From the NCBI RefSeq assembly GCF_014529535.1, contig NW_023503608.1, positions 124,001 to 188,000 of the forward strand: 64,000 bases of DNA, given 5' to 3'. A model generated the notes under the pieces. That model had not been told where the DNA came from. It ran no database searches and worked only from the letters and a program-made list of their open reading frames with translations. This stretch comes from Bradysia coprophila. Lineage: Eukaryota > Arthropoda > Insecta > Diptera > Sciaridae. Position 1 is the first letter of the stretch. Every line of letters begins with the position of its first letter. This document shows, piece by piece, positions 13,531 through 23,776 of the stretch. Made by a program: the position numbers and the translations under genes.

Positions 13531-14510
13531 TTTAGTTGAAAGTGGATGCACTCAAAATGTTGCTGTTTATGGTAGACGACTAAACCATTTTTACATACAA
13601 TTTGGGACCCCGTGAAACAGTTTCACCAGGCACAACATAGATTTGTAGGAGAGTTGGGGCATAAAATTGATAGTATTGGTTAGCTAGGGTTCCATTCGTC
13701 GTCTTTTTAGAGGACATGTTCTCTTTTTTCGTCTCGTTCTTATTTTTTACAAAAATTCTAAGAACATCACTTCTTTGATGAAAACGTCCTCTTTGTCCTC
13801 TTTTTTTCAGTTCTTCTTTTTTTAAGTAAATTTAATGCAGCTCATTCCTAAAGAACGAAAAAAATTTGCTTCACGGCATTAACTAATAATCTTCTCTGTC
13901 AGAGAATCTCTGAAAGAGGTAAAACAACGAACTCTTCATCTCAAAAAGAAATCGCTCGCTCCACTCGCATTCTTCACCACTTCATTCTTTCATACATTAA
14001 AAGTTAATAATTTTACAAGATAGAAAATAGTGTAGCGTTGTGTGAAATATCAAAGATCACGCAAGTATAAGGTAAAACGAAGTCTGTATTCAGGTAATGT
14101 GGAGTGGATGTTATCACTGAGAATCCAAAAGAATATCAGTATTATTTCAGTGCTCTTTCGTCCTCTTTTTTGAATGTGACGGCGCCCTCTTTTGTCCTCA
14201 TTTTCAAAATTGAAAAATGGGAACCGTACCGTTAGCCTGAGGCTTAACCTTTCCAATGATACCACATACAACATAACCCTTATGAGTACGATTACGATAT
14301 GTATTTAATCGTGTAGAGGGTAACAGAGTCAACCTAGTCAAAAGTTAAGTATAAAAAGTAAATTTTTCAAAGACCCATAACAATTTTTATTCCCTTGACT
14401 GTAAGTCATGGGTTTTACAAAAACAAATACACCGTACGTAACACGTTCACTATGATTAAAAATGTATGGAAATGTGATGAAAAAACGTTAAATGTTAAAA
14501 TTTTGTGCCC

Positions 14511-14810
14511 TTTGTTAACACGATAACTTGAGTAAATCTCAACCGATTTTCAAAAACTCTTTTTTATTCGACGAAGTATTGAAATCCTCAGATCAAGTTC
14601 GAAAATGGGTGGTATCGGTTCAACCATCTGGTAGTAGTTCTCAGAAGAAGCCTTTTCTGCTCTTTGTTAACACGATAACTGGAGCAAAGTTCAACCGATT
14701 TTCAAAAACTTTTTTTTATTTGATTAAGTGTTGAAATCCTCAGGTCTAGTTCGAAAATGGGTGGTATCGGTTCAAACATTTGGTAGTAGTTCTCAGAAAA
14801 AGTCTTTTAT
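14511..14810. repeat. Tandem duplication, two copies of a 152-bp unit
   Basis: The unit starts TTTGTTAACACGATAACT at 14511 and again at 14663. Both copies continue with CAACCGATTTTCAAAAACT, GAAATCCTCAG, GAAAATGGGTGGTATCGGTT and TGGTAGTAGTTCTCAGAA. The copies differ by scattered substitutions, so the duplication is not recent. No coding content is recognised. Confidence 0.85.
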
Positions 14811-14918
14811 ATTGGTCTAACGATGTAGCTGCTGTTGCTAAACGAATTTTTTGATCTATTTCAATAAGTCTTTCTTGATATTTTATTTTGTCTTGTTAAC
14901 AAAAGCGAATAAACCACA

Positions 14919-14984
14919 AAAAATTAACGAGTGTGAAGTTTGCGGTCAGAGCGAAGCGACGGCCGCAATTCACACGAGTTTAAT
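14919..14984. repeat. Hairpin, about 24-bp imperfect arms
   Basis: Left arm AAATTAACGAGTGTGAA is mirrored by TTCACACGAGTTTAATTT, with inner arms TTTGCGG and CCGC, around a short GC-richer loop (AGAGCGAAGCGA). Likely a small foldback element or the tip of a larger one. Function unknown. Confidence 0.6.
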
Positions 14985-15296
14985 TTTTATTGAAGGCATT
15001 CATCATTTTATAGACAGTAACGGTCTAATATGAGCATAAAACCAGGCCAGTAACGAAAATGAAGTTGTGAATCAAAAATTAGTATCGTTTTATAACGTCT
15101 CAAGACTTTACAAAGATTTTCAGTAAAACAAAACAGAATTAAATTATTAATGAGAGATTTAGACAGTCAAGGGATCTGACCCACCCAACAGGTGGGACCT
15201 AGTTTTTATTGGAACATGATCTGATCAGTGATCAGGACATAGTCCTCTACCATAAACAGCAATAACATTTTGGGTACATCACCTTTCAACTAAATG

Positions 15297-15363
15297 AAAA
15301 TCTAGATTCTGTATTTTCTGCCTTTTTGTTGCAACAAATCGCTAAAACATAGAATCTAGATTG
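15297..15363. repeat. Hairpin with AATCTAGATTCT arms
   Basis: AATCTAGATTCTGT (from about 15299) and ACATAGAATCTAGATT (to about 15361) are inverted copies around a 35-40 nt spacer. The arms are themselves palindromic (AATCTAGATT). It directly abuts the right arm of the 13531-15294 inverted-repeat region and may belong to the same element. Confidence 0.55.
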
Positions 15364-16394
15364 TCATTTGTTAGACGTTTGCGGTAATAACAACTCACAA
15401 ATCAGTAAACATATTGCATTTCACTTTTCAGCGAGTGTAATTTCAGTAAATGAAATGCCCAATGAGAAGTCCTGGTTTGGAAAACTATTTTCGCTTTGCT
15501 ATTGAGGACGGAATGACAAACACAGCTGACTTAAAAGAAAAAGTTCTTTAAAAATGTTTAGTGAAAGGGCGGCAAGAATGGCAACCGTTCCCGCGAATGC
15601 AGTTGCATAATTTTTGTTCTCACAATCTTTACTTTAAATCTGAAAATTACACAAAAATTGCAACTATAGAGTGTTTGGATTAATGAATAGCAACAGGTAA
15701 GTCTTAAGAATTTCTGGATCCTTGGCAGACTATGTAGGGAAAACAAGTAAATAAAATTGATTTTTTTTAAAAAGAAGCAATTTATTTATTTTATAATTTG
15801 ACCTAATTTACACATCTTTGTTTAGGTTTAAATTTCTAAAAATTATCTTTGATTTGTGCAGGACAAAATTTTCATTAAAAATTAATTTTTATAATCCAAA
15901 TGGTATGGCGGTGCGATGTAATTCGTGATTTTTGTTTTTGTTTCTAATAACTCACTTTCTCTCTCTCTCTCCCTCTTTCAAAAACTCCTTTTAGTCCTGA
16001 ACATAAAATTTCTTCAGTGAAGTATTATGTTTCTGTTTGTTTCACTTTATTGTTTTCAGAAAACATTGGAAAATTGTGTCAGCGCAAATTAAACAACGCC
16101 ACACAATAATATTATTAATAAAAAAAAAATAAAAAAAATCAAATGAAATCAATAACAATTGGATTGTTTAAACAAAAGCTCTTATATTCTTCTTTATCTA
16201 ACAGTCATAGATAAAAGTTTCCATTCATATGCTTAATGTGTACACCTTAGTTTAAATCATTCGAGTTTTAAAACTTAATTGAGATCATTTTACGGGACAA
16301 ATTTATACATACTAAGCGGGAGAGCCATGTAAAATCATAATAAATGTTCGTCGAACGATCTTAACACTTATTTAAAGTCTCAATTCAATTATAT
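15364..16394. other. AT-rich spacer, no gene seen
   Basis: Stops are frequent in all frames. A pyrimidine-rich CTCTCTCTCTC microsatellite lies near 15958-15975 and an A-rich run near 16118-16140. Nothing else is supported. Confidence 0.45.
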
Positions 16395-16483
16395 GTCACG
16401 ATGTGAATCTGGTGTATTGTTGCTGTTGTTGTGGGCGTACGGTGTATGAGCATGGGAATGGTCCGGGCAGCTCTCGAATCGAC
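16395..16483 (-). other. Possible orphan terminal coding exon
   Basis: On the minus strand a good splice acceptor (GCTTTCAG, ending at 16484) is followed by an 87-nt open frame to a TGA: SIRELPGPFPCSYTVRPQ, a short Gln run, YTRFTS, stop. The stretch is clearly less AT-rich than its surroundings, which fits a last coding exon. I could not find a matching upstream exon between here and the GST gene. The partner exon may lie beyond it, or this may be a chance frame or a piece of a noncoding transcript. Confidence 0.25.
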
Positions 16484-17684
16484 TGAAAGCAAAAAATGAA
16501 AATAGTTGGTCAAACGCAAAATTCGAACACAGGATCAAATAATGTGATAGTTGAATGTATGCCTGATCATCGGGAGTGGGAGAAATATTTGGTGAGAAAT
16601 GTTCATTTCATTAAACCGGTCGAGGTCTATCAAATATTTGTTGGATAAGTCGATGATTTTCAACTAAAATTTTATGCAAAAAAGACCAACCCTCAATGCA
16701 AAACCTTTCAAAAATTCGCGCTAATCTCTTCTCTTTGATACGCTAGTACAATGAATTTATACCTAGATCGACATTGGTCCGGATGATGATATTAAATTGC
16801 CAAATAAAAAGTCAAGCGATGATGTAACATCATTCAATTAATATCAATTTTCAGTGAAGTGTAGCGAACCGTTCTATTTCGCTTAAAAAAATTGCGGAAG
16901 TTAAAACGAATTGTCAAAAAAAAAAGGTTTCATCGAAAGGTAGTCTGAGAAATTGATGACTTTCGATTCGATTAATTAGCAGCGTTTGATATTCAACAAT
17001 ATTTTGTATTTGTGCATCTAAAGAGGCAAGTTAATTTGTAAAAACAATATTCGAACGTCAATATAGTTAAAACAAATGACTTCAGTTGAATCAAAGCAAT
17101 ACAAAATAGCAAGGGTTGTGTATGTGCGTAACATTTGGATTGTACCAAGGCTAGATTTATTAATACATCTCCGCCAATTTCAATTTTATTGTTTCATGAT
17201 TTAAACTGTCCCAAGTGTGGTTATGGGCAGTGCCTGTTTTCGTGAAAGTTATTGCTTAAAAATGTCCAAAATTCTTAAATTTAAGAAATTTCGAGAGTTT
17301 TAAAGAATTTAAATTGTTAAAATTGTTTAAAATTCTAAAAAAAAAGTCCTGAAATGGGTGTGTCTACTAGTAAGCTTCCATATTAGGCAGTGCTTTTCTG
17401 AATATAATGTCGAGCTAAGCTTCACTGAGTTTTATGACCTTTGATTTCAATGGAGAGTGGGAAGGAACGATAAAGGTCTTAGGTTTTTACTAAAAACTTT
17501 TTACTTTAGCTCTTAACTGTGGAGGCTTAACTATTACTTACAAATGGTATAAGTGATTGTGACCGGATCGTGCAATTTAATTAAGTTCAAATTTAGTTTG
17601 ATAGAATAAGTCAAGTCATGCTTTAGGTATGAGAAACGGATATGGGTCAAAAATCCGAGAAAGAATATATCGGACCGTCATTAG

Positions 17685-17838
17685 ACAGTTTGCGCAAATG
17701 ACGTTTAATTTATAAGTCAACTTATAAGTTGCAAATTATAAGTAGCATCTTCACACAAGAAGTTCTGGGAGGTTACTAATAGTTTACAATTTATAAGCTG
17801 ACTTATAACTTCTACGTCATTTACACAAACTTTCTATT
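17685..17838. repeat. Foldback (MITE-like) element upstream of the GST gene
   Basis: Left part (CAGTTTGCGCAAATGACGT, TTATAAGTCAACTTATAAG) is mirrored on the right by CTTATAAATTGT-type and TTATAAGTCAGCTTATAA sequences ending ACGTCATTTACACAAACT when read on the other strand. Arms are about 60 bp and imperfect, and inner parts are themselves palindromic. It ends about 70 bp before the GST start and so lies in its promoter or 5'UTR intron region. Confidence 0.65.
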
Positions 17839-17908
17839 ACTGCACGAACCGCACGAACCCTTATCAACAATCAATGATCAAATTGTAAAAAAAAAATATT
17901 TTTCCAGA

Positions 17909-18809
17909 ATGGCACCGACTTTGGGTTATTGGAATATAAGAGGAGTAAGGGCAATTCATTTAATCATCAGCGGTTTCAATCTTTATAATAATTTGATGAT
18001 TTTTTAGATTGGAAACGTTATCAAATTCCTGATGCAATACTTGGACATTGAGTACAAAGACAAAATTTACAATGTCACCGAAGAGAATGAATGGTTTGAC
18101 GAAAAATTTAATCTTGGACTTGATTTCCCAAATGTGAGATTTGATTTTTCGCTATGTGTGTCCTTCCCTTTTAATTATTGCGATTAAACCATTTTACTTG
18201 CAGCTTCCATACTACGTAGACGGTGATTTAAAGCTCACTGAATCGAAAGTCATTGTAAAATACATTGTTCGTCACAAAGATCCCGAAGCTAGACTTTATC
18301 CCGACTCATTGGCTTTGCAATTGAAAGCGGATATCGTAGAGAATGTTGCTTTTACCGTTCTCTATGGACTGCTGTTTACTTGCTGGAGAGATACGGTAGT
18401 ACAATTGGAACTTTAAAAAAAAACTAGAAATAGTTTTGAGTATTTTCTTATAAAACAGGAAGAAGTTCGCGCAGGAAATATCAAAAATCATGAAAACATG
18501 ATCAAACAACTTTCCGATTATTTGGGAACGAATAACTGGATTTTGGGTGAAAAGGTAAAAGTTCCACGCTAAGAAATTCCAGAATAATTCGATTATTTGT
18601 TGATGTAGCTGTCGTTCGTCGACTTTTGGATCTACGAGGCGTTGTATGCTCAAAATCAATTTAATCCGACAGTACTGGATGTGTACAGCAATTTGAAAAA
18701 TTTGATGAAAAACTTTGAAGCACTGCCAGCTATCGCAAGATATATGAACTCCACCGACTATATTAAGACGCCGTGCAATTCTCCGAATGCAAACCGGCCA
18801 ATTGCTTAG
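17909..18809 (+). CDS. Glutathione S-transferase, Mu class
   Basis: Five exons: 17909-17944, 18008-18133, 18204-18395, 18459-18554, 18609-18809; 651 nt, 216 aa, the usual Mu length. It would conjugate glutathione to electrophiles in the cytosol. The N-terminus (APTLGYWNIRG) has the catalytic Tyr7. LGLDFPNLPYYVDG carries the cis-proline and is the signature of Mu enzymes. Glu67-Ser68 (LTESKVI) bind the glutamyl part of glutathione. The C-terminal all-alpha domain has LSFVDFWIYEAL and ends NLMKNFEALPAIARYM with a short tail. The loop between beta-2 and alpha-2 (the Mu loop) is about five residues shorter than in vertebrate Mu enzymes. All introns fall in phase 0. A splice acceptor (TTTCCAG) stands two bases before the ATG, indicating an intron in the 5'UTR. 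Mu is not one of the six standard cytosolic classes of insects. Class assignment is by motif, not by tree. Confidence 0.92.
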
Positions 18810-20054
18810 AATGTAGAGGAATGACCGTAATGCCATAAGTATTTTATCAAATCTGTTTTATATGCTCTAACCATGATAAATTGAAGAATATTAAAGGAAA
18901 TTCGAAGGAATTCGAAGTTTGTTTAAAAATATTGTTGTACTAGTCGAATTACTCTCGAGGTTTCCTAACAATCATGTGGCTTTAAATCATAAGAAGACAT
19001 TGTCTCTTGAGGAGTCTTAGGAATGACAATTTTCGAGAAGTCTAAAGTCTCGGCCAGTTTCTGTAGAAAAGTCTTAGCACCTGAATAAGTTGAAGCTTTC
19101 GGAAACTCCGAGATGTTCCTGCGATCTGGAAGAAGAAACGGGCATACATTTAATATGTAATTGCCTCAAATTTCTTCAAGTGACACGCAGGATGCTGGGA
19201 GACCATGAGGAGGTTCCTTAAGAAATTGGTGTAATAGCACCTGACATAATAGACAGGTTACTAGCGACAACAGTAAGGCAATGATGATTTACGTAATGAC
19301 CGGGAAGGAAACAAAGGATCAACAGATTTGTGTTTCGTAATCTTTATTCGTCCCTACCTGATAAATCTAACATTTGTGAGTCGTGTTATCTTCATGGAAA
19401 TTTTATTGATGGAACCTCGACGGAATTCTTCTGGGATATGGTTAATAATACAGGAAGATTACACAGTCGGATAGGAGCACTCTAACACATTATCCACCAC
19501 TACTATAAATAATTTAAACAAAGGGGAGGTGGACCTCAGTATGCAGAATGTCAATTGGGCATAAAGCGTTCATTTTATGTAAAAGATCATCTAATATTCC
19601 ATTGAGCTTTTGGTAAGTGTGGTCTCACCTGAATTAATTAACTGACGTAGTAGACGTGAGAGCTTTTTGAAACCCGAACTTAAATTATCGATGGAGTTTC
19701 AAAAGTGTTGTCAGCGGTCTCTGCTAAAATTTTGAATCAATCCAAGAATTGACATCAGAATTGACGAAACTTTTAAAACTTTAGATTTACCAAGAAATTT
19801 TCACTCGATTCTGACAGACATTTTCGCAGTTTATCGGCTGACAAGAATCTGCGTCAGTTCGGAAACTCTCACGTCTGCTTCGTAATTTTTGAATTAACAA
19901 CTAAGTAGTTAATTGAACCATGATGTTAAAAAGTGTGAAACATTTATGACATTCATGACAATGTTAAATAATTTGGAAAAAATTTCATTGACACCACACC
20001 TACCATCCATAAATACGTGGCTCCACAGTATAACACACAAATCCAATGTAGAAC
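18810..20054. other. Spacer between GST and elgi (convergent 3' ends)
   Basis: Contains the 3'UTRs of the GST gene (plus) and elgi (minus). At 19300-19350 is a diverged copy of a repeat also present at 12891-12945 (GGAAACAAAGGATCAACAGA). No coding exon is supported; the frame 19913-20176 on the plus strand is opposite the last elgi exon. Confidence 0.5.
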
Positions 20055-23000
20055 TTACTCGGAAACTCCATGGGCAAATATCATCACCAGACCTGGTTCA
20101 ACCATTACATCTTCAGCCATGTGACCGTTGTCGCAGCTCAAAACTAGTACAGCCTGTTTACCTGTTGGACAATTGAGCACAAAACGAGATTAATCACTCC
20201 GACCATTCACTACAAGATTATTGTTCGTTATACCAGGAATGCGTCGACAAACATAATTATCATAAATGCGCCGATTGTCCTGACGTGTTTCCAATGAACT
20301 CAAACCGCGGGGCCATCGACGTTCATGACAATTTTCCATCAAATCGTCCAAAATATGTGGCGGACATCCGGATTCGGAGAGGGCTCGCTTTATCATCATC
20401 TAAACATGTAAGTGGAAGTGATTTTGTGGACAATCGTTATTGGCAGATTTAACGATCGACATACCTGTAAAGCATCATCTGGAGTGGATATCATACCTCC
20501 CCATCTAGTGACTCTAGCCCGTGCCAATGAACTACTCCATCGGACAACTTCATCACGTTCCATTTGATCAGCAATGGCTCGCATCGCTGGATTCGAGCCA
20601 CGCATGGCTCGCATAAAATCTTTGAACAGTTGCAACTCGCGTTTCAGCTCATTTATTGTCAAGGTCTGGTCGCTGATTTTGTTTTTGACATCGCTTAATT
20701 TCTGTTGCTGTGTATGGATCAACGCACGCAATTCGCGCACGCAATTGTGCTCTTTGTATTCATCCTTTGGAATCACGAAACCGCAACCCTTTTCACATGG
20801 CAGCGGTCTTTTTGGATTGTGCTCGCATTCATCTAAATGATTCGCTAGTGCGTCTAGTTTTAAGACTAGCGTACAGCCGTACATCTCGTTATCACAGGCT
20901 ATGCTTAGTCTGAAAAAAATGCAACGAAAGGTTACTATTGACGTGCTGCAACATTGTATTTTCTGTGATAGTAACAGATTAGAAAACCAAAATTTATCGA
21001 TAACTTCAGTGAATGCGAAATATCCCATTTAACCTCATCGAAACAGCGACAAATATGATCTATGTTTTCTTCTATAATTTGCATGTTGAATAGGTCGACC
21101 TAAGGTCAACCCGGGCAATTAAAGAATGTTTTCTTCCTGGTAGCCAAGTCAAAATTTCCCGCTATAACCACACACGTAAAACTGATCATACACTTTTCGG
21201 CGAAGGCTCAATATCCCGGTAACCAAAAATTGTACGGAAAAATCTCCTGGCTTCCAGGATTTCCATTACTGAGTCAATTACAGTTTAACCACAACCGTCA
21301 GATTTCAGATTAGATTAGATAGTTTCAACAAACTTAACTTGAAGTAAATCTTATTTCATTCACAAGGTATTACAAGTCACCTGAAATTTTCATACAAATA
21401 GGTCAAAAATACTTTTTCTTGAGATATAGTCTGAGATATAGCAAAAGACTAGCAACTGTTTGCAAAGAGTTCAATGCCAAAAAAAGAGTCGAATATAATC
21501 TTCGATCAAATCAGCGCACTTCAAGCAAAAGTGCTTCGAATGACAGCTCCAAATAGGACACTATTTTGTACGAAAACATTTTCGAAACTTTTACATCGGC
21601 TATCGGTACCATTGAATATTCTTATCGGTACTCAGGAATCCAAACCCAAAACTCAAAAACTTAAAATATTAATTAAAAACAGTCAATGGAAGTGGAACAG
21701 ATAAGAGTTTTTAGAGTCATATCGCCAAGACTTCAGGCGATTGGGGAACAAGCGGTCTCCGATTTTAATGAGTGATAGCTCGTTGGATTCGTCTTTCAAT
21801 TCTAGGAAACACGTATCTTTCACTTTTTCTTAAAAAAAATATTTTCTGTCAAAAGCTCTCGAAAGTAAAGACATGTCATAGGGTGCCAAAAACAGTTTTT
21901 CGGCAATAACCCAAGAAAAAATTATTTTAAATTGTTGTAATGTTGAACGTATGTCGGCCTCGGAAAGACCTGCAGGTAGAGTATACGCACTGCTTGGTGC
22001 GAGTACATCCACGAGAGTTATGACTAAAAATATAGTGAATGTTCGGAGAGTCCGGATTCTCTGCAGCTTCGTTGTTCCGACATATCGAAGCGTTTTTCTA
22101 TTGATAAGGTAAAAGAATAGTAGACGATAAAAAATGACTGCCGTAGTACCGTTCCAGATGCTGTTCCAGCTAGAGAGCCCTCAGAACGAAGGAAAAAATC
22201 TGCATTTAGGTACCAACTTTTTTTCCAAGACATCTATGGGCTTGCAGCACAAAAGTACTGGGTTGTTTTATATGTGCAACGATAGTGGGTGAGGCCAGCT
22301 ACAACACCCCATACTCAGTTCCGTGGAACAACGAAGCTGCAGAGAATCCGGACTCTCCGAACATTCACAATATTTTTAGTCATAACTCTCGTGGATGTAC
22401 TCACACCAAGCCGTGCGTATACTCTACCTGTAGGTCTTTCCGAGGCCGACATTCGTACAACATTACAACCATTTAAAATAATTTTTTCTTGAGTTATTGC
22501 CGAAAAACTGTTTTCGGTACCCTCTGACATGTCTTTACTTTTGAGCTCTTTTCACAGAAAACAATTTTTTTAGAAAAAGTGAAAGATACGTGTTTCCGTA
22601 ACGTAGGTCCGTACTAAGACCTAGAACTTAGAATGAAGGCATGAAGGCTGCGTTCTCACTCTTTGAATTTTAATTTCAACCGAAGTCAAAGAAGCAAAAA
22701 AATGCACAGAAACCACTTTATGTAATAAACTAGCCTCGATGAAACATATGTTCAGGTCATTAAGTTGATTAAATTTGCACTCTTGTATATTGCAACTCGT
22801 ATAATGTTGTAACGTTGGTTGGTGAAATCTATTTTGAAGAAAATAAAGTCGTTAACAGCAATTGTGCTGCAGTGCTATTGATGTTTTAATTTTTCTTTCC
22901 ACACAGCTGGAACCATCATCGTAAATGAATGGTAATTTAACGCATATAAAACAAATGTCAATCTTGGTCGTTGCCCCTACATTATGTTTATCGAGGTTGG

Positions 23001-23776
23001 TTAGAATACATTGCAGAATGTGTGGAAGAGTAACGATTAAAAAACAGCAACAAAAAAAAAACCGCGACCAATGATAAACCGATGAGAGGCTAGGTTATAT
23101 AATGAAAACGGAAAAAAAAAGTTGAAACCTTGCTTGAAACAGATATTGTTTCGAGAGATCGTCAGTTTGCCGTTGTTACATGGGGGAAACTTTGAAATTC
23201 TACCAAAGGAGCACACATTTTCTAAAGTTTCGTCGAATTTAAAATTGTTACTGTTGTCGGTCGGCTACAATCGGCATATTTACTTAAAATTGCATACATG
23301 ATATACCCAACATTAAGTGCAAGTCTCAATTACACTCACCTTGAAAGTAGATTCCTTAAAATTCTAGGTACGGCACGCAAATTTGCCTGTGTCATGGCAT
23401 TTCGATCAACAGGACACGTTGGCTGTCGACTCAGCCACTCGGTGATACAAGCGCGACAAAACGCATGTTCACATACAATTGCCTGTGAATGCAAAAACTT
23501 TGATAAATCTAACAAGCAGTGTGACTGTTATACACACACACACACAGTTCAATCATTTTTTTCATCCTCGTTTTCCTCTATGATAATAATGAATCATTGG
23601 CGTCCGTAAATGTGTAATGACATACGGAGCAACCAGTGTCAACTGGTATAATAATAAGGAAGTTGATTAAAAAACAACGGTCATACCTGAACTGGTTCTT
23701 CTAAGACTCCCGAACAGATTGGACATATCAGTTCTTCGTCTACCTCCCCCTGGAATCGTGTTAATTCATAACCCAT
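20055..23776 (-). CDS. elgi: E3 ubiquitin ligase NRDP1/RNF41 (early girl)
   Basis: Five exons on the minus strand: 23776-23687, 23482-23340, 20909-20465, 20399-20234, 20161-20055; 951 nt, 316 aa, against 317 in human RNF41. The N-terminal C3HC3D RING has ligands Cys18, Cys21, Cys34, His36, Cys39, Cys42, Cys53 and Asp56. A zinc-binding region follows (CDNEMYGCTLVLKL, HLDECEHNP, CEKGCGF), then a coiled coil (LSDVKNKISDQTLTINELKR) and the C-terminal substrate-binding domain, including MIKRALSESGCPPHILDDL and, at the end, PGLVMIFAHGV. The family ubiquitinates ErbB3-type receptors and other targets; in flies it acts in oocyte meiotic timing. Intron 2 is 2.4 kb and holds a large foldback repeat. 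If the last intron were retained, translation would end at 20190 with an unrelated tail, losing the conserved C-terminus. Confidence 0.95.
21710..22612. repeat. Large foldback repeat inside elgi intron 2
   Basis: About 285 bp at 21795-22080 recurs in inverse orientation at 22320-22600. Shared blocks include CGTGTTTC, CTCGTGGATGTACTC on one arm and its complement on the other, GGAGAGTCCGGATTCTCTGC, and AAAACAGTTTTTCGGCAATAA. The arms are about 85-90% alike by eye; roughly 240 bp separate them. A single, more diverged copy of the same unit lies at about 57928-58340 in a Uev1A intron, so this is a dispersed family. No protein is encoded. A transcript crossing it could form a long double-stranded stem. 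Confidence 0.8.

Larger units (their letters stand above)
13531..15294. repeat. Candidate long terminal-inverted-repeat element
   Basis: A block of about 50 bp at 13531-13582 (AGTTGAAAG, CTCAAAATGTTG, CTGTTTATGGTAGA) recurs in inverse orientation at 15241-15294 with a few mismatches and a 3-bp indel. The interval has no coding capacity but contains the 152-bp tandem duplication (14511) and the hairpin at 14919. It may be one composite non-autonomous element. No target-site duplication could be fixed, so the outer boundaries are provisional. Confidence 0.5.

Noticed and set aside
18306-18836. 176-codon open frame on the minus strand
   Set aside because: Lies antisense to GST exons 3-5 and crosses their introns; no recognisable content.
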